Of a DNA stretch of 5,320 nucleotides, positions 4,885-5,320 are shown one piece after another. Source of the stretch: Candidatus Colwellbacteria bacterium RIFCSPHIGHO2_02_FULL_45_17 (GTDB taxonomy: Bacteria > Patescibacteriota > Minisyncoccia > UBA6257 > Colwellbacteraceae). Position 1 is the first letter of the stretch. Every line of letters begins with the position of its first letter. A model generated the notes under the pieces. That model was not told the DNA's origin. It did not search any database and saw only the letters and a program-made list of their open reading frames with translations. The translations under genes and the position numbers were made by a program. The stretch lies in contig MHIV01000015.1 in NCBI GenBank assembly GCA_001817685.1, forward strand, positions 1 to 5,320, written 5' to 3'.

Positions 4885-5320
4885 ATGGAAATACTTTTGA
4901 GCAAGCCGGTTCTGATAGGAATACACCTCGGATTTGGAATAATTGGAATAGACGCATTTCTTTGGCTTTTGGGGGAGCTTAAATACAGGGGCAGGAAGAA
5001 ACCTCTTTTAATTACCGCCGTAGTCGGCGCTTTGAGTTTTATAGGAAGCTGGATTGCGGGCGGATATTACTATGTAAAATTTTACGGACCACTCGTAAGG
5101 CCGGTTATTAAGGGAGGCCTCGCTCCGTGGGCACATAATATTATGATGGAAACAAAGGAACACATTTTCCTTTTCATCGTTCCGCTTGCTATGACTGCCC
5201 TTTTTGCCGTACTTCTCAAAGAAGAAGAGTTTGAGTCTTTAAATATTAGAAAAGTTGTAATGCTTCTAGCGGCATTCATTGCAGCGCTCGGCCTTGTAAT
5301 AGGTGCGATGGGATTTATGA
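4885..5320 (+). CDS. Multi-helix membrane protein, partial at right edge
   Basis: An open frame of 145 codons runs from ATG at 4885 to the window edge with no stop. The protein is integral to the membrane, with hydrophobic segments at about residues 8-30, 41-62, 94-112 and 125 to the edge. The loop between helices 2 and 3 is rich in Tyr and Gly (GGYYYVKFYGP) and then carries PWAHNIMMETKEH. The His at about 12, 83 and 90, together with Met and Trp, could ligate haem or a metal. That would fit the copper ATPase at the other end of the window, but it is inference and several other genes lie between. I do not recognise the family with certainty. The start has no SD and an extended -10 immediately upstream. 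Composition is AT-rich compared with the preceding cold-shock-like gene. Confidence 0.85.
   Translation, partial: MEILLSKPVLIGIHLGFGIIGIDAFLWLLGELKYRGRKKPLLITAVVGALSFIGSWIAGGYYYVKFYGPLVRPVIKGGLAPWAHNIMMETKEHIFLFIVPLAMTALFAVLLKEEEFESLNIRKVVMLLAAFIAALGLVIGAMGFM

Noticed and set aside
1..5320. CRISPR array or tandem repeats
   Set aside because: No regularly spaced direct repeats of 20 bases or more were seen.

Overview
This 5.3 kb window looks like a piece of a small bacterial genome, most plausibly a Patescibacteria/Parcubacteria-type organism. That placement is an inference. It rests on leaderless-looking starts of small membrane proteins, an RhlE-type helicase next to orphan small genes, and a resemblance, from memory only, of the three-helix membrane protein at 3484-3789 to small membrane proteins of that group. 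No rRNA, tRNA, CRISPR array, integrase or transposase was seen.

Layout from left to right. (1) The C-terminal half of a copper-type P1B ATPase (CopB-like, + strand) enters from the left edge and stops at 965. (2) A convergent hairpin region (about 976-1039) separates it from two small GC-rich minus-strand genes that overlap by ATGA: a 127-aa three-helix membrane protein (1265-1648) read first, then a 75-aa soluble protein (1041-1268). (3) Upstream of them on the same strand is a complete RhlE-like DEAD-box RNA helicase (1719-2984). (4) A gene-poor stretch (2985-3170) leads to a 70-aa Cys-containing minus-strand gene (3171-3383) ending in a strong hairpin. (5) A low-GC + strand membrane protein (3484-3789) follows. 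(6) Next come two divergent GC-rich genes: an unknown 119-aa acidic protein (3876-4235, minus) and a 127-aa cold-shock-domain-like protein (4376-4759, plus). Each ends in a perfect-stem hairpin and they share a 140-bp divergent promoter region. (7) A second AT-rich membrane protein gene begins at 4885 and runs off the right edge.

The main pattern is an alternation of two gene classes. The low/mid-GC genes (ATPase, helicase, two membrane proteins) were 28-50% GC in the 60-base samples I counted by hand. The two membrane genes have a TATAAT-like box 6-7 nt before ATG and no Shine-Dalgarno (SD), which suggests leaderless transcripts. The five small genes are about 57-67% GC in sampled lines, all have purine-rich SD sequences, and their transcription units end in hairpins with 9-15 bp perfect stems or, at 978-1024, an interrupted stem. 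They look like self-contained mini-units placed between housekeeping or transport genes. Whether they are mobile cassettes or simply a class of strongly expressed small genes cannot be decided from this window.

Functional links are limited. The ATPase exports copper-group metal ions. The helicase and the cold-shock-like protein both fit RNA remodelling. The remaining small proteins have no recognisable function.
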